A program made the position numbers and the translations under genes. Below the pieces are notes generated by a model, which had not been told where the DNA came from, did no database searches, and saw only the letters and a list, made by a program, of their open reading frames with translations. DNA of 64,000 nucleotides, taken from Aquipluma nitroreducens (GTDB taxonomy: Bacteria > Bacteroidota > Bacteroidia > Bacteroidales > Prolixibacteraceae). This document shows positions 1 through 9,025 of this stretch, one piece after another (within the stretch, counting starts at the first letter, position 1; the number at the start of each line of letters is the position of its first letter). Where the stretch lies: contig NZ_AP018694.1 of the NCBI RefSeq assembly GCF_009689585.1, positions 3,611,001-3,675,000 of the forward strand. The letters are read 5' to 3'.

Positions 1-56
1 ACCTTCAAGAATATGACTATCAAGAAATAGGGGATTACTCTTTCCTTAAATTTTAA
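1..56 (+). CDS. C-terminal tail of an upstream gene (partial)
   Basis: The frame beginning at base 3 is open from the window edge to a TAA at 54-56 and reads as a plausible acidic and aromatic protein end (LQEYDYQEIGDYSFLKF). A strong terminator begins exactly at the stop codon, which supports a real gene end here. Too little is visible to name a family. The other two frames have stops within the first 30 bases. Confidence 0.4.
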   Translation, partial: LQEYDYQEIGDYSFLKF

Positions 57-100
57 AATACCTCCAAAGTTTTTGTAACTCTGGAGGTATTTTATTTTTT
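54..100 (+). terminator. Intrinsic terminator of the upstream gene
   Basis: A perfect 13-bp stem pairs 54-66 with 82-94, has a 15-nt loop, and is followed by a run of six T at 95-100. It closes the gene that enters from the left edge and separates it from the kdp operon. Confidence 0.85.
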
Positions 101-182
101 ACCTAATCAGGAAAATATTAAACGATTTTCTTTTTGTGGCTCTATCCATAGGATACAGATATGCCATATCAACCCACCTTTC

Positions 183-231
183 TTTATAAAATCTTTATAC
201 CTGCTCCTCTATTCCTTATAAAACCTTTATA
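183..231 (+). promoter_or_regulatory. Two tandem KdpE-like direct-repeat boxes upstream of kdpF
   Basis: The sequence shows TTTATA-N5-TTTATA at 183-199 and CTTATA-N5-TTTATA at 215-231; the two boxes share TTATAAAAnCTTTATA and lie 32 bp apart, about three helical turns. The E. coli KdpE operator is also a direct repeat of TTTATA and TTTACA with a 5-bp spacer, as I recall it. A weak TAnnTTTG-like -7 element (CAAATTTG) follows at 242-249. That this is the KdpE operator of this operon is an inference. Confidence 0.5.
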
Positions 232-341
232 GAATCCGGCGCAAATTTGTATCGTTCAAAATATGAAACGATATGAAGACAATGAATTTTATAACTGGAA
301 TTGTGCTGGCTAATCTGAACGGTGGCACAAAAGTATTGGAA

Positions 342-437
342 ATGAACAGCATCGCATGGTACATCGCAGGTGCTTTAATTGCTCTTCTTTTACTTGGGTA
401 CCTGTTGTATTCACTTATTAAACCCGAAAAATTTTAA
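342..437 (+). CDS. kdpF: KdpF, small membrane subunit of the K+-transporting ATPase
   Basis: A 31-residue single-span hydrophobic peptide that ends in a basic cytoplasmic tail (SLIKPEKF), as in KdpF. KdpF is a lipid-like stabiliser of the KdpFABC complex in the inner membrane. The stop is three bases before the kdpA start, the normal kdpFA arrangement. The frame stays open upstream to an ATG at 273, which would give 54 residues; I chose 342 because the product then matches the usual 29-31 residue KdpF. The longer start cannot be excluded, since Bacteroidota use weak ribosome binding sites. Confidence 0.85.
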   Translation: MNSIAWYIAGALIALLLLGYLLYSLIKPEKF

Positions 438-440
438 GCG

Positions 441-2120
441 ATGACAACTCTCGACTTTATACAGATTATCATGTATTTCGCCTTGTTGATAGGGCTTACA
501 CCTGTCTTGGGCAAATACATGAGCCGGGTTTTTAGCGGACAGAAACATTTGATGTTGCCTGTTTTCGGTTGGCTCGAAAAGTTGATCTATAAAATTTCAG
601 GTATTAATCCTGACGAAGAAACCAACTGGAAAACATACACTTTTAGTCTTTTGGCTTTTAATGCGATTGGGTTACTCTTCGTTTTTCTGTTGCAGGTTAC
701 TCAATCCTATCTGCCACTGAACCCGGCACAGCTACCAAATGTTAGCTGGCATTCGGCCATAAATACAGCCATTAGTTTTGCCACCAATACCAACTGGCAG
801 GGCTATTCAGGAGAAACCACCATGAGCTATTTGGCTCAGATGATGGGGCTGACCGTTCAGAACTTTGTAAGTGCAGCAACCGGAATCGCGGTTCTATTGG
901 CATTGATCAAAGGTCTTTCGCGCAGATCGTCAGCTACAATCGGGAATTTTTGGACAGATCTTACGCGATCAACAATTTACGTGCTTTTGCCACTGGCAAT
1001 TTTATTTTCAATTGTTTTGGTTGGTCAGGGGGTGATCCAGAATTTTCATTCGTACCAAACGGTTCATACATTGCAGGGAGCCGAACAGGTACTTCCAATG
1101 GGGCCGGCGGCTTCGCAAATTGCGATTAAACAACTTGGGACCAATGGCGGAGGTTATTTCAATGCCAATAGCGCTCATCCATTCGAAAACCCAACACCAT
1201 TCAGTAATTTTTTAGAGATGCTGGCCATTTTGCTGATTCCGGCAGCGCTTACTTATACCTACGGAAAGATGGTCGGTTCAGTCCGGCAGGGATGGACAAT
1301 TTTTTCGGTGATGCTCATACTTTTGCTGGTCGGATTGGCTATTTCGCTTTACGGCGAATATTCAGGAAATCCCGTTTTTGGTCGGTTGCACCTGATGGAA
1401 GGCAAAGAAACACGATTTGGAATTACCAATAGTGTTCTTTGGTCAACAACAACCACGGCAGCATCCAATGGCTCCGTAATCTCAATGCACGATAGTTTGT
1501 CGCCTCTTGCCGGCATGGTTGCAATGATCAATATCATGTTGGGCGAGGTTATTTTCGGAGGTGTTGGCGCGGGTCTTTATGGTATGATCATCTTCGTTAT
1601 TCTCACCGTTTTCATTGCCGGACTTATGGTTGGCCGTTCTCCGGAATATCTCGGTAAAAAGGTGGAAGCCATTGAAGTTCAAATGTCAATTATTGCAGTT
1701 TTGGCACCCAGCCTGGTGATTCTCTTGTTTACTGCATGGGCTGCTGTGAGCCAGCAAGGACTTTCAAGTCTGAATAACCAGGGGCCTCACGGATTTTCTG
1801 AGATTTTGTATGCCTATAGTTCTGCCGCTGGCAATAATGGGAGTGCATTTGCGGGTTTAAATGCCAATACAGTTTTCTACAATCTGACACTCGGAATAGG
1901 AATGCTCATTGGCCGGTTTGGAATCATAATTCCTGTTTTGGCAATTGCCGGAAATATGGCGCGAAAGAATATAACACCTTCATCTGCGGGTACATTTCGT
2001 ACCGATAATGGGTTGTTTTCAGGACTTCTCATTGCTGTAATCCTGATTGTTGGTGGCTTGACTTTTTTCCCGGCTTTGTCGCTGGGGCCAATTATTGAGC
2101 ATTTAATCTTAATGAAATAA
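441..2120 (+). CDS. kdpA: KdpA, K+-binding and translocating subunit
   Basis: This 559-aa polytopic membrane protein (E. coli KdpA is 557 aa) carries the K+ selectivity-filter region of the SKT superfamily. Conserved KdpA blocks are visible: TNTNWQGYSGE near residue 117, GTNGGGYFNANSAHPFENP near 235, a TTTTAASNGSVISMHDSLSPLAG-type stretch near 340 and YAYSSAAGNNGSAF near 460. It binds K+ at high affinity on the periplasmic side and passes it to KdpB. It follows kdpF by three bases. It is unusually separated from kdpB by 281 bases of repeat sequence. Confidence 0.98.
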   Translation: MTTLDFIQIIMYFALLIGLTPVLGKYMSRVFSGQKHLMLPVFGWLEKLIYKISGINPDEETNWKTYTFSLLAFNAIGLLFVFLLQVTQSYLPLNPAQLPNVSWHSAINTAISFATNTNWQGYSGETTMSYLAQMMGLTVQNFVSAATGIAVLLALIKGLSRRSSATIGNFWTDLTRSTIYVLLPLAILFSIVLVGQGVIQNFHSYQTVHTLQGAEQVLPMGPAASQIAIKQLGTNGGGYFNANSAHPFENPTPFSNFLEMLAILLIPAALTYTYGKMVGSVRQGWTIFSVMLILLLVGLAISLYGEYSGNPVFGRLHLMEGKETRFGITNSVLWSTTTTAASNGSVISMHDSLSPLAGMVAMINIMLGEVIFGGVGAGLYGMIIFVILTVFIAGLMVGRSPEYLGKKVEAIEVQMSIIAVLAPSLVILLFTAWAAVSQQGLSSLNNQGPHGFSEILYAYSSAAGNNGSAFAGLNANTVFYNLTLGIGMLIGRFGIIIPVLAIAGNMARKNITPSSAGTFRTDNGLFSGLLIAVILIVGGLTFFPALSLGPIIEHLILMK

Positions 2121-2126
2121 TAAATC

Positions 2127-2385
2127 AACCACATAGAACACATCAGTAATAGGAATGAAATAATGTCGCATTTGAATTCGTGTTTTTATCGCGACTCACC
2201 CCGCGCCCCGAGTGCTCGGAGCTTGGCCCCTCTCTCGCGAGAGAGGGGCGGAACGTCCGCTTTGCGGACGGAGGGGTGAGGTAAGACAATAAATTTTCCT
2301 CATTACATAGAAGGACAAAGACAACGAAAATTGCAAATCGTTCAATATTAATTAAAAATCTATGTGACCTATGTGTCTATTTGGT
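2127..2385. repeat. Composite structured repeat between kdpA and kdpB
   Basis: The core 2195-2280 begins CTCACCCC and ends GGGGTGAG (inverted). It contains three hairpins: CCGAG/CTCGG (2208-2219), a perfect 22-nt palindrome CCCCTCTCTCG/CGAGAGAGGGG (2227-2248) and CGTCCGC/GCGGACG (2254-2270). The core is far more GC-rich than its flanks. Outside it, AACCACATAGAACACAT (2127-2143) is imperfectly inverted as ATGTGTCTATTTGGT (2371-2385), so the whole kdpA-kdpB gap may be one inserted, REP- or MITE-like element. I see no ORF in it. Confidence 0.75.
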
Positions 2386-2401
2386 AAAAAAAATAGAAGA
2401 T

Positions 2402-4486
2402 ATGAGTAACAAGCAAGATACAAGCCTTTTCAGGAAAGACCTTTTCGTGCAGGCTTTAAAAGATAGTTTCATCAAGCTGAACCCCGTTTTGCTGATCAAG
2501 AATCCTGTGATTTTCATCGTAGGAATCGGTTCGGTTTTAACTACAATAACCGTCATCAGCGGAATTTTTTCCGGAACATTCTCCTCTTTCAATTTCCAGA
2601 TCGCAGTGTGGTTGTGGTTTACTGTGCTATTTGCCAATTTTTCGGAAGCAATTGCTGAAGGTCGTGGAAAAGCTCAGGCCGAAAGCTTAAAGAAAAACCG
2701 CACGCAAACTTTAGCCCGGAAAATGGTAGGCAACAAAGAAGAAAAAGTTGCAGCGCCTGAGCTAAAGAAAGGCGATGTTGTAGTGTGCGAAGCTGGCGAC
2801 CTCATTCCATCGGACGGCGAAGTGATTGAAGGAATTGCAAGTGTCGATGAATCGGCAATTACTGGTGAATCGGCTCCGGTAATCCGCGAAAGTGGCGGTG
2901 ATCGTTCTGCCGTAACCGGAGGAACGAAGGTAATTAGCGACCGTATTTTAATTCGTATTACTTCGGAATCCGGCGATACTTTTATCGATCGGATGATCGC
3001 TTTGGTGGAAGGCGCCCAACGCCAGAAAACTCCCAACGAAATAGCATTGTCGATTCTTCTTTCAGGTTTATCGATCATCTTTTTGCTGGCTGTTGTCACT
3101 TTACCGGCTTTCTTCGGATACAGTCTTTCCGCTTCAGGCTTGCCACAGTCACAAAACCTAACTATTCCGGTTTTGATTGCATTGCTGGTTTGCCTGATTC
3201 CAACAACTATTGGCGGTTTATTGAGTGCCATTGGCATCAGCGGCATGGACAGGCTTTTACAGCGAAATGTAATTGCTACCAGTGGTCGCGCTATTGAAGC
3301 TGCCGGCGATGTGGATGTACTTTTGCTCGATAAAACTGGTACCATCACGCTTGGTAACCGAATGGCAACCAACTTTTTCCCTGCTGATGAGGTTCGGGAA
3401 ACTGATTTGGCACACGCAGCCCAACTTTCCTCGTTATCCGACGAAACTCCTGAAGGTCGTTCAATCGTTATTTTGGCCAAAGAGAAATTCGGATGGCGTG
3501 GACATGATATTCACCAGAAGAGTGTGGTATTTATTCCGTTCACTGCCCAATCAAAAATGAGTGGGGTCGATATAACTGATTGGAAAGGAATCGTTCATCA
3601 AATCCGTAAAGGGTCGTCCGAGGCTATTCGCTCGTTTGTGCTGAATGGGAATGGCTTCTTTCCCAAAAAAATGGAAGAGAAAGTAGCTGAACTTGCCAGG
3701 ATGGGGGCAACGCCATTGGTTGTTGCTGAAGACAATAAAGTTTTGGGAGTTATTCAGTTGAAAGACATTGTGAAAGGCGGTATCAAACAGCGGTTTGCCC
3801 AATTACGGACCATGGGAATCAGGACCGTGATGATTACTGGCGACAATGTCTTGACGGCTGCTGCCATTGCTGCCGAAGCCGGGGTGGACGATTTTATGGC
3901 CGAAGCTACTCCTGAAGACAAACTCATGCGAATTCGCGAAGAACAGGGCAAAGGTCATTTGGTTGGGATGATTGGTGATGGAACCAACGATGCTCCGGCA
4001 CTGGCACAGGCTGATATTGGCATTGCCATGAATTCAGGAACACAAGCGGCCCGCGAAGCCGGAAACATGGTCGATCTCGATAGCAATCCAACTAAATTGA
4101 TTGAAGTGGTTGAGGTTGGCAAACAATTGTTGATGACCCGTGGTGCGCTAACCACGTTTAGCATTGCCAACGATGTGGCCAAGTATTTTGCCATAATCCC
4201 GGCAATTGCAGTCTTTCTTTATGCGAAAGGAAACGGCGTCGGACCACTTTCTGCATTAAACGTGATGCACCTGGGTTCTCCTGAAAGTGCCATCCTGAGT
4301 GCAGTTATTTTCAATGCAATTATCATTGTAATGCTGATACCATTGGCTTTAAAGGGAGTCAATTATGTTCCGATGTCAGCCAATAAGGCGCTGATTAAGA
4401 ACTTATTCATCTATGGTTTAGGAGGTGTAATTGCCCCTTTCGCGGGTATTAAGCTAATTGATTTGATCATCAATTTATTTGCCTAA
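2402..4486 (+). CDS. kdpB: KdpB, P-type ATPase subunit
   Basis: A 694-aa type IA P-type ATPase that hydrolyses ATP to drive K+ import through KdpA. Family marks are the actuator TGES motif, the phosphorylation motif DKTGTIT with the acceptor Asp at residue 310 (Asp307 in E. coli), the ATP-binding region and the hinge motif [21 protein letters not shown] chose the ATG at 2402 ([10 protein letters not shown]), which matches the E. coli N-terminus; the open frame extends to a TTG at 2381, but that lies in the preceding repeat arm. It is followed after two bases by a small gene and then kdpC. Confidence 0.98.
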   Translation: MSNKQDTSLFRKDLFVQALKDSFIKLNPVLLIKNPVIFIVGIGSVLTTITVISGIFSGTFSSFNFQIAVWLWFTVLFANFSEAIAEGRGKAQAESLKKNRTQTLARKMVGNKEEKVAAPELKKGDVVVCEAGDLIPSDGEVIEGIASVDESAITGESAPVIRESGGDRSAVTGGTKVISDRILIRITSESGDTFIDRMIALVEGAQRQKTPNEIALSILLSGLSIIFLLAVVTLPAFFGYSLSASGLPQSQNLTIPVLIALLVCLIPTTIGGLLSAIGISGMDRLLQRNVIATSGRAIEAAGDVDVLLLDKTGTITLGNRMATNFFPADEVRETDLAHAAQLSSLSDETPEGRSIVILAKEKFGWRGHDIHQKSVVFIPFTAQSKMSGVDITDWKGIVHQIRKGSSEAIRSFVLNGNGFFPKKMEEKVAELARMGATPLVVAEDNKVLGVIQLKDIVKGGIKQRFAQLRTMGIRTVMITGDNVLTAAAIAAEAGVDDFMAEATPEDKLMRIREEQGKGHLVGMIGDGTNDAPALAQADIGIAMNSGTQAAREAGNMVDLDSNPTKLIEVVEVGKQLLMTRGALTTFSIANDVAKYFAIIPAIAVFLYAKGNGVGPLSALNVMHLGSPESAILSAVIFNAIIIVMLIPLALKGVNYVPMSANKALIKNLFIYGLGGVIAPFAGIKLIDLIINLFA

Positions 4487-4488
4487 GC

Positions 4489-4692
4489 ATGGAATTGCTG
4501 ATAAAAAACCTGATCGAGCGACTTTCAAACCGCAAAAGAAGTGAAATGGCCTGGTTTGAGAAATACAAACGAGAAGATCTTCAGGATTTGATGCTGATCT
4601 CATCAGGAAGAATAATGGAGATCGATCATACAATCAGTGAATTGAAAAGTCTGATTAAAAACAAACCAAAGAATAAAAATTATTACTCATGA
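4489..4692 (+). CDS. Unrecognised 67-aa protein inserted between kdpB and kdpC
   Basis: The start lies two bases after the kdpB stop, and its TGA overlaps the kdpC ATG (ATGA), so translation is probably coupled to both. The product is hydrophilic and probably all-helical, with alternating basic and acidic residues (IERLSNRKRSEMAWFEKYKR, then a leucine-rich helix ending KNKPKNKNYYS). There is no signal peptide, membrane span or cysteine. I know of no Kdp subunit of this kind in the classical kdpFABC operon. Its position suggests a cytosolic accessory or regulatory factor of the Kdp pump. The assignment as a gene is firm from spacing; the function is unknown. Confidence 0.75.
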   Translation: MELLIKNLIERLSNRKRSEMAWFEKYKREDLQDLMLISSGRIMEIDHTISELKSLIKNKPKNKNYYS

Positions 4693-5285
4693 ATACTCAA
4701 ATAAAGATTGCCCTAAAAATATTCATTCTGTTCACGGTGCTTTTAGGTGGAATTTATCCACTGGTGATCACAGGGGTAGCTCAGTTGGTATTTCCTGAAA
4801 AAGCAAATGGCAGTTTGATTGTAGTTGACAACAAGACGATTGGCAGTAAATTGATAGGTCAAAACTTCGATAGTGATATTTATTTCAGCTCACGACCTTC
4901 AGCCATTGATTATAATCCGCTCCCATCCGGAGGTTCAAATTTGGGTCTTACAAGTGAAAAGCTCAAGCAACAAGTTGCTGATAGGAAATTGGAGTTTGTA
5001 AAAGCTAACCAGCTTACCGCAAATATGCCTATTCCATCTGAAATGCTTTTTGCGTCGGCCAGCGGACTCGATCCTCATATTTTGCCTGAAGCCGCAATTA
5101 TTCAAGTGGGAAGAATTGAAAATGCCAGAAAGCTCAATAGTACACAGAAGCAACAACTTTTTCAGGCCATAAATCAACTGACGGAAGAACCCCAGTTTTT
5201 GTTTCTGGGCGAGGCGCGAATAAATGTTTTGAAATTAAACCTTGAATTAGATAAGATTGATGTTAACCACATTCGTAAAAATTAA
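4689..5285 (+). CDS. kdpC: KdpC, accessory subunit of the K+-transporting ATPase
   Basis: A 198-aa protein with one N-terminal membrane span (about residues 7-30) and a periplasmic domain. It shows the KdpC signatures FDSDIYFSSRPSA, YNPLPSGGSNLG and SASGLDPHILPEAA. KdpC raises the ATP affinity of KdpB and holds the complex together. The start overlaps the stop of the upstream 67-aa gene by four bases. Length and motifs match the family. Confidence 0.97.
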   Translation: MNTQIKIALKIFILFTVLLGGIYPLVITGVAQLVFPEKANGSLIVVDNKTIGSKLIGQNFDSDIYFSSRPSAIDYNPLPSGGSNLGLTSEKLKQQVADRKLEFVKANQLTANMPIPSEMLFASASGLDPHILPEAAIIQVGRIENARKLNSTQKQQLFQAINQLTEEPQFLFLGEARINVLKLNLELDKIDVNHIRKN

Positions 5286-5297
5286 AACCTGGAAATC

Positions 5298-6209
5298 ATG
5301 AAAACTTCAATCCGCACGAAATTTATACTTGGAATGGTGTTTTTATTTATCATCATTCTTGTGCTGCTGGGCTTTTCGGCTTTTTATCTGAATAAACTCT
5401 CAACAAAAACCGGTGCAATTCTCAAGGAAAATTATGTGTCGGTAGTTTATGCCCGTGAAATGACGAAGGGACTAACAAATATAAATCAGGAACTTGCAAC
5501 CAGCTTTTTGATGAACAGAACTGTAGATAGTTTGTCTGTTAATAATGAACTGAGTTCTGTTTCGCAAATGCTTCAACTCGAGATAAATAATATTACCGAA
5601 CCCGGAGAAGATAAGCTCGCTTCCAACATTGAAAACGGAATAAAAGAGTATCGTCAATCAGTTGAAAAATATATCAAATCGCCCGGGCAGGTTGAGTTGG
5701 TTCTTCAGTTGCAAAAGGGTTTTGTTACGCTGAATCAGCAGTTGGAAGTTTTGTCACAAATGAATGGCAAAGCCATCGAAGTAAAATCGGACGATGCAAA
5801 AGTTTCGGCAAAAAAAGCTTTGGCACAAATGACAATTCTGGGAAGCCTGTGTTTTTTGATTGCATTTAGTTTCACGTATAGTTTTGCTTCGTATTTTAAC
5901 GAGCGCTTTTCGCAACTTTACATGGGAATTAAAGAGATTAGTTCAAATAATTTTGGTCAACGGCTTTATTTCGATGGCACGGATGAGTTTTACGAAATTT
6001 CGCTTGTTTTTAACGAAATGGCAGAAAAGCTTCATGAAAGCAATCCAAAAATGTCAGTACCTTTAGCTGATGATTTTGAAAATGATGCCAGTTCTGATGA
6101 CCTTTGGGAGTTGAAAACAGTTTTGGCTCAGATGAAAAGTCTCGAAGAACAGGCTAAAGAGGTTATTTCAAAGATTGAAAGTGGAACGGATTTGAAAATG
6201 AATGGTTAA
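5298..6209 (+). CDS. Membrane HAMP-domain protein without a kinase domain, in the kdp operon
   Basis: This 303-aa protein has a membrane span at about residues 9-31, a roughly 145-residue extracytoplasmic helical domain of the four-helix-bundle (MCP-like) type, a second span at about 177-198 and a HAMP domain at about 198-246 (DEFYEISLVFNEMAEKL). A short tail predicted to be helical follows and then the protein ends; there is no histidine kinase, cyclase or methyl-accepting domain. It sits 12 bases after kdpC and just before kdpD. It may be an extra sensory input to KdpD or to the pump, but that role is inferred from position only. Confidence 0.8.
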   Translation: MKTSIRTKFILGMVFLFIIILVLLGFSAFYLNKLSTKTGAILKENYVSVVYAREMTKGLTNINQELATSFLMNRTVDSLSVNNELSSVSQMLQLEINNITEPGEDKLASNIENGIKEYRQSVEKYIKSPGQVELVLQLQKGFVTLNQQLEVLSQMNGKAIEVKSDDAKVSAKKALAQMTILGSLCFLIAFSFTYSFASYFNERFSQLYMGIKEISSNNFGQRLYFDGTDEFYEISLVFNEMAEKLHESNPKMSVPLADDFENDASSDDLWELKTVLAQMKSLEEQAKEVISKIESGTDLKMNG

Positions 6210-6252
6210 ATGGTTTAAATAGGTGTTGAGCAAATTTAACAATTTAGCCATT
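6201..6252. repeat. Imperfect palindrome at the end of the HAMP gene
   Basis: AATGGTTAAATGGTTTAAAT (6201-6220) is imperfectly inverted as ATTTAACAATTTAGCCATT (6234-6252). The left arm includes the last codons and stop of the preceding gene. It may act as a processing or stability hairpin between the transporter half and the regulatory half of the kdp operon. No T-run follows, so it is not a standard terminator. Confidence 0.5.
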
Positions 6253-6341
6253 AAACAATAGTGACGCAACCCGTAAAATTTTATACTAACTGAATCCTTT
6301 GGGATTCTTGCTTTTGCCTTTTTACTTTTAACTTGTACCGA

Positions 6342-9011
6342 ATGGACTTCTCTGATAATCGCCCAAATCCTGATGATTTGCTTGCTTCGCTGAAGGAGGA
6401 AGAAGAAAAAAGCAAACGCGGGAAGCTGAAAATATTTTTTGGTATGTGCGCCGGTGTTGGCAAAACATATTCGATGCTTCAGGCTGCTCACCTCGAAAAG
6501 CAAAAGGGTGTTGATGTTATTATTGGTTACATTGAAACTCACAACCGCAAAGAAACCAATCAATTGGTAAAGGGTTTTGAGTTGATACCGCGTAAAGTAT
6601 TTAATTACAAGGGCACTGCCGTTCAGGAGATGGACACTGATGCCATTATTGCCCGCAAACCGCAAATCGTATTGGTCGACGAACTTGCACATACTAATGC
6701 TCCCGGAAGCCGCCATACCAAAAGGTTTCAGGATGTTCAGGAAATTCTGAACAATGGGATTGATGTTTATACCACTGTAAATGTTCAGCACCTCGAAAGC
6801 CGCGCCGACACCGTTGCCCAGATAACAGGTATTGTTGTGCGTGAGTCGATTCCCGACGAAATTTTTGAAAAATCGGATGAAGTTGAATTGATTGATCTCA
6901 CTCCTGACGAATTGCTCCAGCGATTGACCGATGGGAAAATATATACCGCTGATCGTTCGGCTGAAGCCATTCAAAATTTTTTCAGGAAAGGAAACATTAC
7001 GGCATTGCGTGAAATGGCTTTGCGAATTGTGGCCGATCGTGTCGATAAGCAGTTGCACGAATACATGCAGGTCAAGCGCATCAAAGGGCCGTGGAAAACG
7101 GGAATGCATTTGCTGGTTGCTGTTGGTTATTCCGAACAGTCTGCAAGGTTGCTTCGGTGGTCTAAAAATCTGGCTTATTCGATGGGTGCCACTATTCAGG
7201 CTATCTATGTTGAAACAACCCACGAGCTCAGCTCCAAAGAACATGAGCAGTTAGATAAAAACATCGTTCTGGCCAAACAATTGGGCATCGATTTCAGGAT
7301 AACAACCCATCCGGATATTGTAAAGGCAATTGTTGATTTTGCCCAAAAGGAAAATACAACGCATATCATTATAGGGAAACCCAATCGCCAGAATACACTT
7401 TCATTTTGGCGACTTGGAAATTTTGTGAACAAGTTAATCAGGCAAAGTGGAAATATTGATGTTTATATTTTGGGAACTGACGATCAGCTACTAACTCAGC
7501 AGAGAAAGAAGTTCAGTGTACCAGTGTTTACCTCACCGTTGACCCAATATTTTGCTACATCGCTGAGTGTTGTTTTTACGGCAATGTTGTGCTTCTTGCT
7601 CAAAGGTTATATGGGTTATCAGGTTGTCTCGTTTATCTTGCTTTGCCTCGTTTCAATTCTGGCGGTCTTCTTTGGTACCGGACCAATTTTAATTGCAGCT
7701 TTCCTAAGCTCATTAATCTGGGATTTCTTTTTTATTCCACCTTTTTATACTTTTCATATTGAGAGGACAGAAGACATGCTCATGCTTGCCATGTTTTTTA
7801 TCATTGCCTTGCTGAATGGTGTTCTGACTTCCGGAGTCAGAAGGCAGGAAAAGAAAATCAGGGTTCGCGAAGAACGCACTCATGCCGTTTACCAGCTTAC
7901 CAAGGAACTTTCAAATGCTTCAGGAATTACAGAGGTTTTAGCAATTGCAACGAGCGATATTCTGAAATCGTTTCAACTCGATTGCGCGATTATTTTAAAG
8001 GATGAAAATGGGCAGCTAAGAGATAGAATTGAGCACGACACCACGATTCATCTCTCCGGAAATGATTGGAGTGTCGCATCATGGACTTGCCAGCATTCAA
8101 CCAAAGCTGGAAAATTTACCAACACGCTTCCTTCCGGGAATTTTACATTTTATCCGCTTATCGGGAACCGGATCACATTGGGCGTTATTGCTGTTGAACA
8201 CCACAAGGTTTTCACTCAGGGCGAGGATCAATTTTGGGATACATTTCTTTCGCAGATTGCCAGCAAACTGGAACGTGAGTTTTTACGCGATGCCGCCCGA
8301 AAGGCTTATGTTCTGAAAGAATCAGACAAATTATACAAAACGCTTTTTAATTCGATCTCTCACGAATTGCGCATTCCGGTTGCCACCATCATGGGAGCTT
8401 CGGATGCCTTGTTGGGCAAAGACTATGCGCCCGAAACCAGGAGCGCTTTGTATAACGAAATCAATATTGCCTCAGTCCGCTTAAACCGTTTGATCGAAAA
8501 CTTATTGAACATGTCGCGGCTCGATTCCGGGCGCATTTCACCTCATTTGGATTGGTGCGATTTGCACGATCTGATCAATAAAGTTACCGAAACTCTTTCA
8601 ATCGAATTAAAGCCATTCAATGTTCATTGCGTTTTGGCTGACGACATGCCTTTGGTAAAATTAGACTTTGGCCTGATGGAACAGGTGCTGCACAATTTAC
8701 TCCTGAATGCGACACAACACGCTCCTGAAGGGACTAGTCTCAGGGTTAAATTCTTCTATGACAATGGTTTTTTGACAATTGAAATAATGGATCGCGGATC
8801 AGGTTTTTCATCAGCCGATTTGAACATGGTATTTAATAAATTTTACCGGGGCGAATCAGCAGTTGCCGGTGGTACTGGTTTGGGTTTGTCGATTGTGAAA
8901 GGCTTTGTTGAAGCGCACAATGGAACAATTACTGCTGAGAACCGCATAAATGGTGGTGCTAGGTTTGTCCTTAAAATACCTACCGAAATTTCAGATATCT
9001 TTAATGTTTAA
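6342..9011 (+). CDS. kdpD: KdpD, K+-responsive sensor histidine kinase
   Basis: This 889-aa kinase has the full KdpD layout. An N-terminal KdpD ATP-binding domain carries Walker A GMCAGVGKT at residues 34-42 and the VDELAHTNAPGSRH motif. A Usp-like domain follows (about 245-370), then clustered membrane spans (about 400-495), a GAF-like region, HisKA with phospho-acceptor His674 (SHELRIP), and HATPase motifs NLLLNATQHAP and GGTGLGLSIVKG. It senses low K+ or turgor and phosphorylates KdpE. I chose the ATG at 6342; a TTG at 6333 is in frame. A 130-base gap with a palindrome separates it from the HAMP gene. Confidence 0.97.
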   Translation: MDFSDNRPNPDDLLASLKEEEEKSKRGKLKIFFGMCAGVGKTYSMLQAAHLEKQKGVDVIIGYIETHNRKETNQLVKGFELIPRKVFNYKGTAVQEMDTDAIIARKPQIVLVDELAHTNAPGSRHTKRFQDVQEILNNGIDVYTTVNVQHLESRADTVAQITGIVVRESIPDEIFEKSDEVELIDLTPDELLQRLTDGKIYTADRSAEAIQNFFRKGNITALREMALRIVADRVDKQLHEYMQVKRIKGPWKTGMHLLVAVGYSEQSARLLRWSKNLAYSMGATIQAIYVETTHELSSKEHEQLDKNIVLAKQLGIDFRITTHPDIVKAIVDFAQKENTTHIIIGKPNRQNTLSFWRLGNFVNKLIRQSGNIDVYILGTDDQLLTQQRKKFSVPVFTSPLTQYFATSLSVVFTAMLCFLLKGYMGYQVVSFILLCLVSILAVFFGTGPILIAAFLSSLIWDFFFIPPFYTFHIERTEDMLMLAMFFIIALLNGVLTSGVRRQEKKIRVREERTHAVYQLTKELSNASGITEVLAIATSDILKSFQLDCAIILKDENGQLRDRIEHDTTIHLSGNDWSVASWTCQHSTKAGKFTNTLPSGNFTFYPLIGNRITLGVIAVEHHKVFTQGEDQFWDTFLSQIASKLEREFLRDAARKAYVLKESDKLYKTLFNSISHELRIPVATIMGASDALLGKDYAPETRSALYNEINIASVRLNRLIENLLNMSRLDSGRISPHLDWCDLHDLINKVTETLSIELKPFNVHCVLADDMPLVKLDFGLMEQVLHNLLLNATQHAPEGTSLRVKFFYDNGFLTIEIMDRGSGFSSADLNMVFNKFYRGESAVAGGTGLGLSIVKGFVEAHNGTITAENRINGGARFVLKIPTEISDIFNV

Positions 9012-9025
9012 TAAAACGGTATTTT

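Noticed and set aside
100-341. c-di-AMP or K+ riboswitch upstream of kdpF
   Set aside because: The leader is short and AT-rich, with direct repeats but no recognisable riboswitch core or terminator-antiterminator pair.
2674-3480. 268-codon open frame antisense to kdpB
   Set aside because: Its composition (Ser, Ile, Lys rich without domain patterns) is that of a mirror frame of kdpB; kdpB itself is certain.
6168-7244. 358-codon open frame antisense to kdpD and the end of the HAMP gene
   Set aside because: It crosses gene boundaries on the opposite strand and shows no family motif; it mirrors the KdpD ATP-binding domain.
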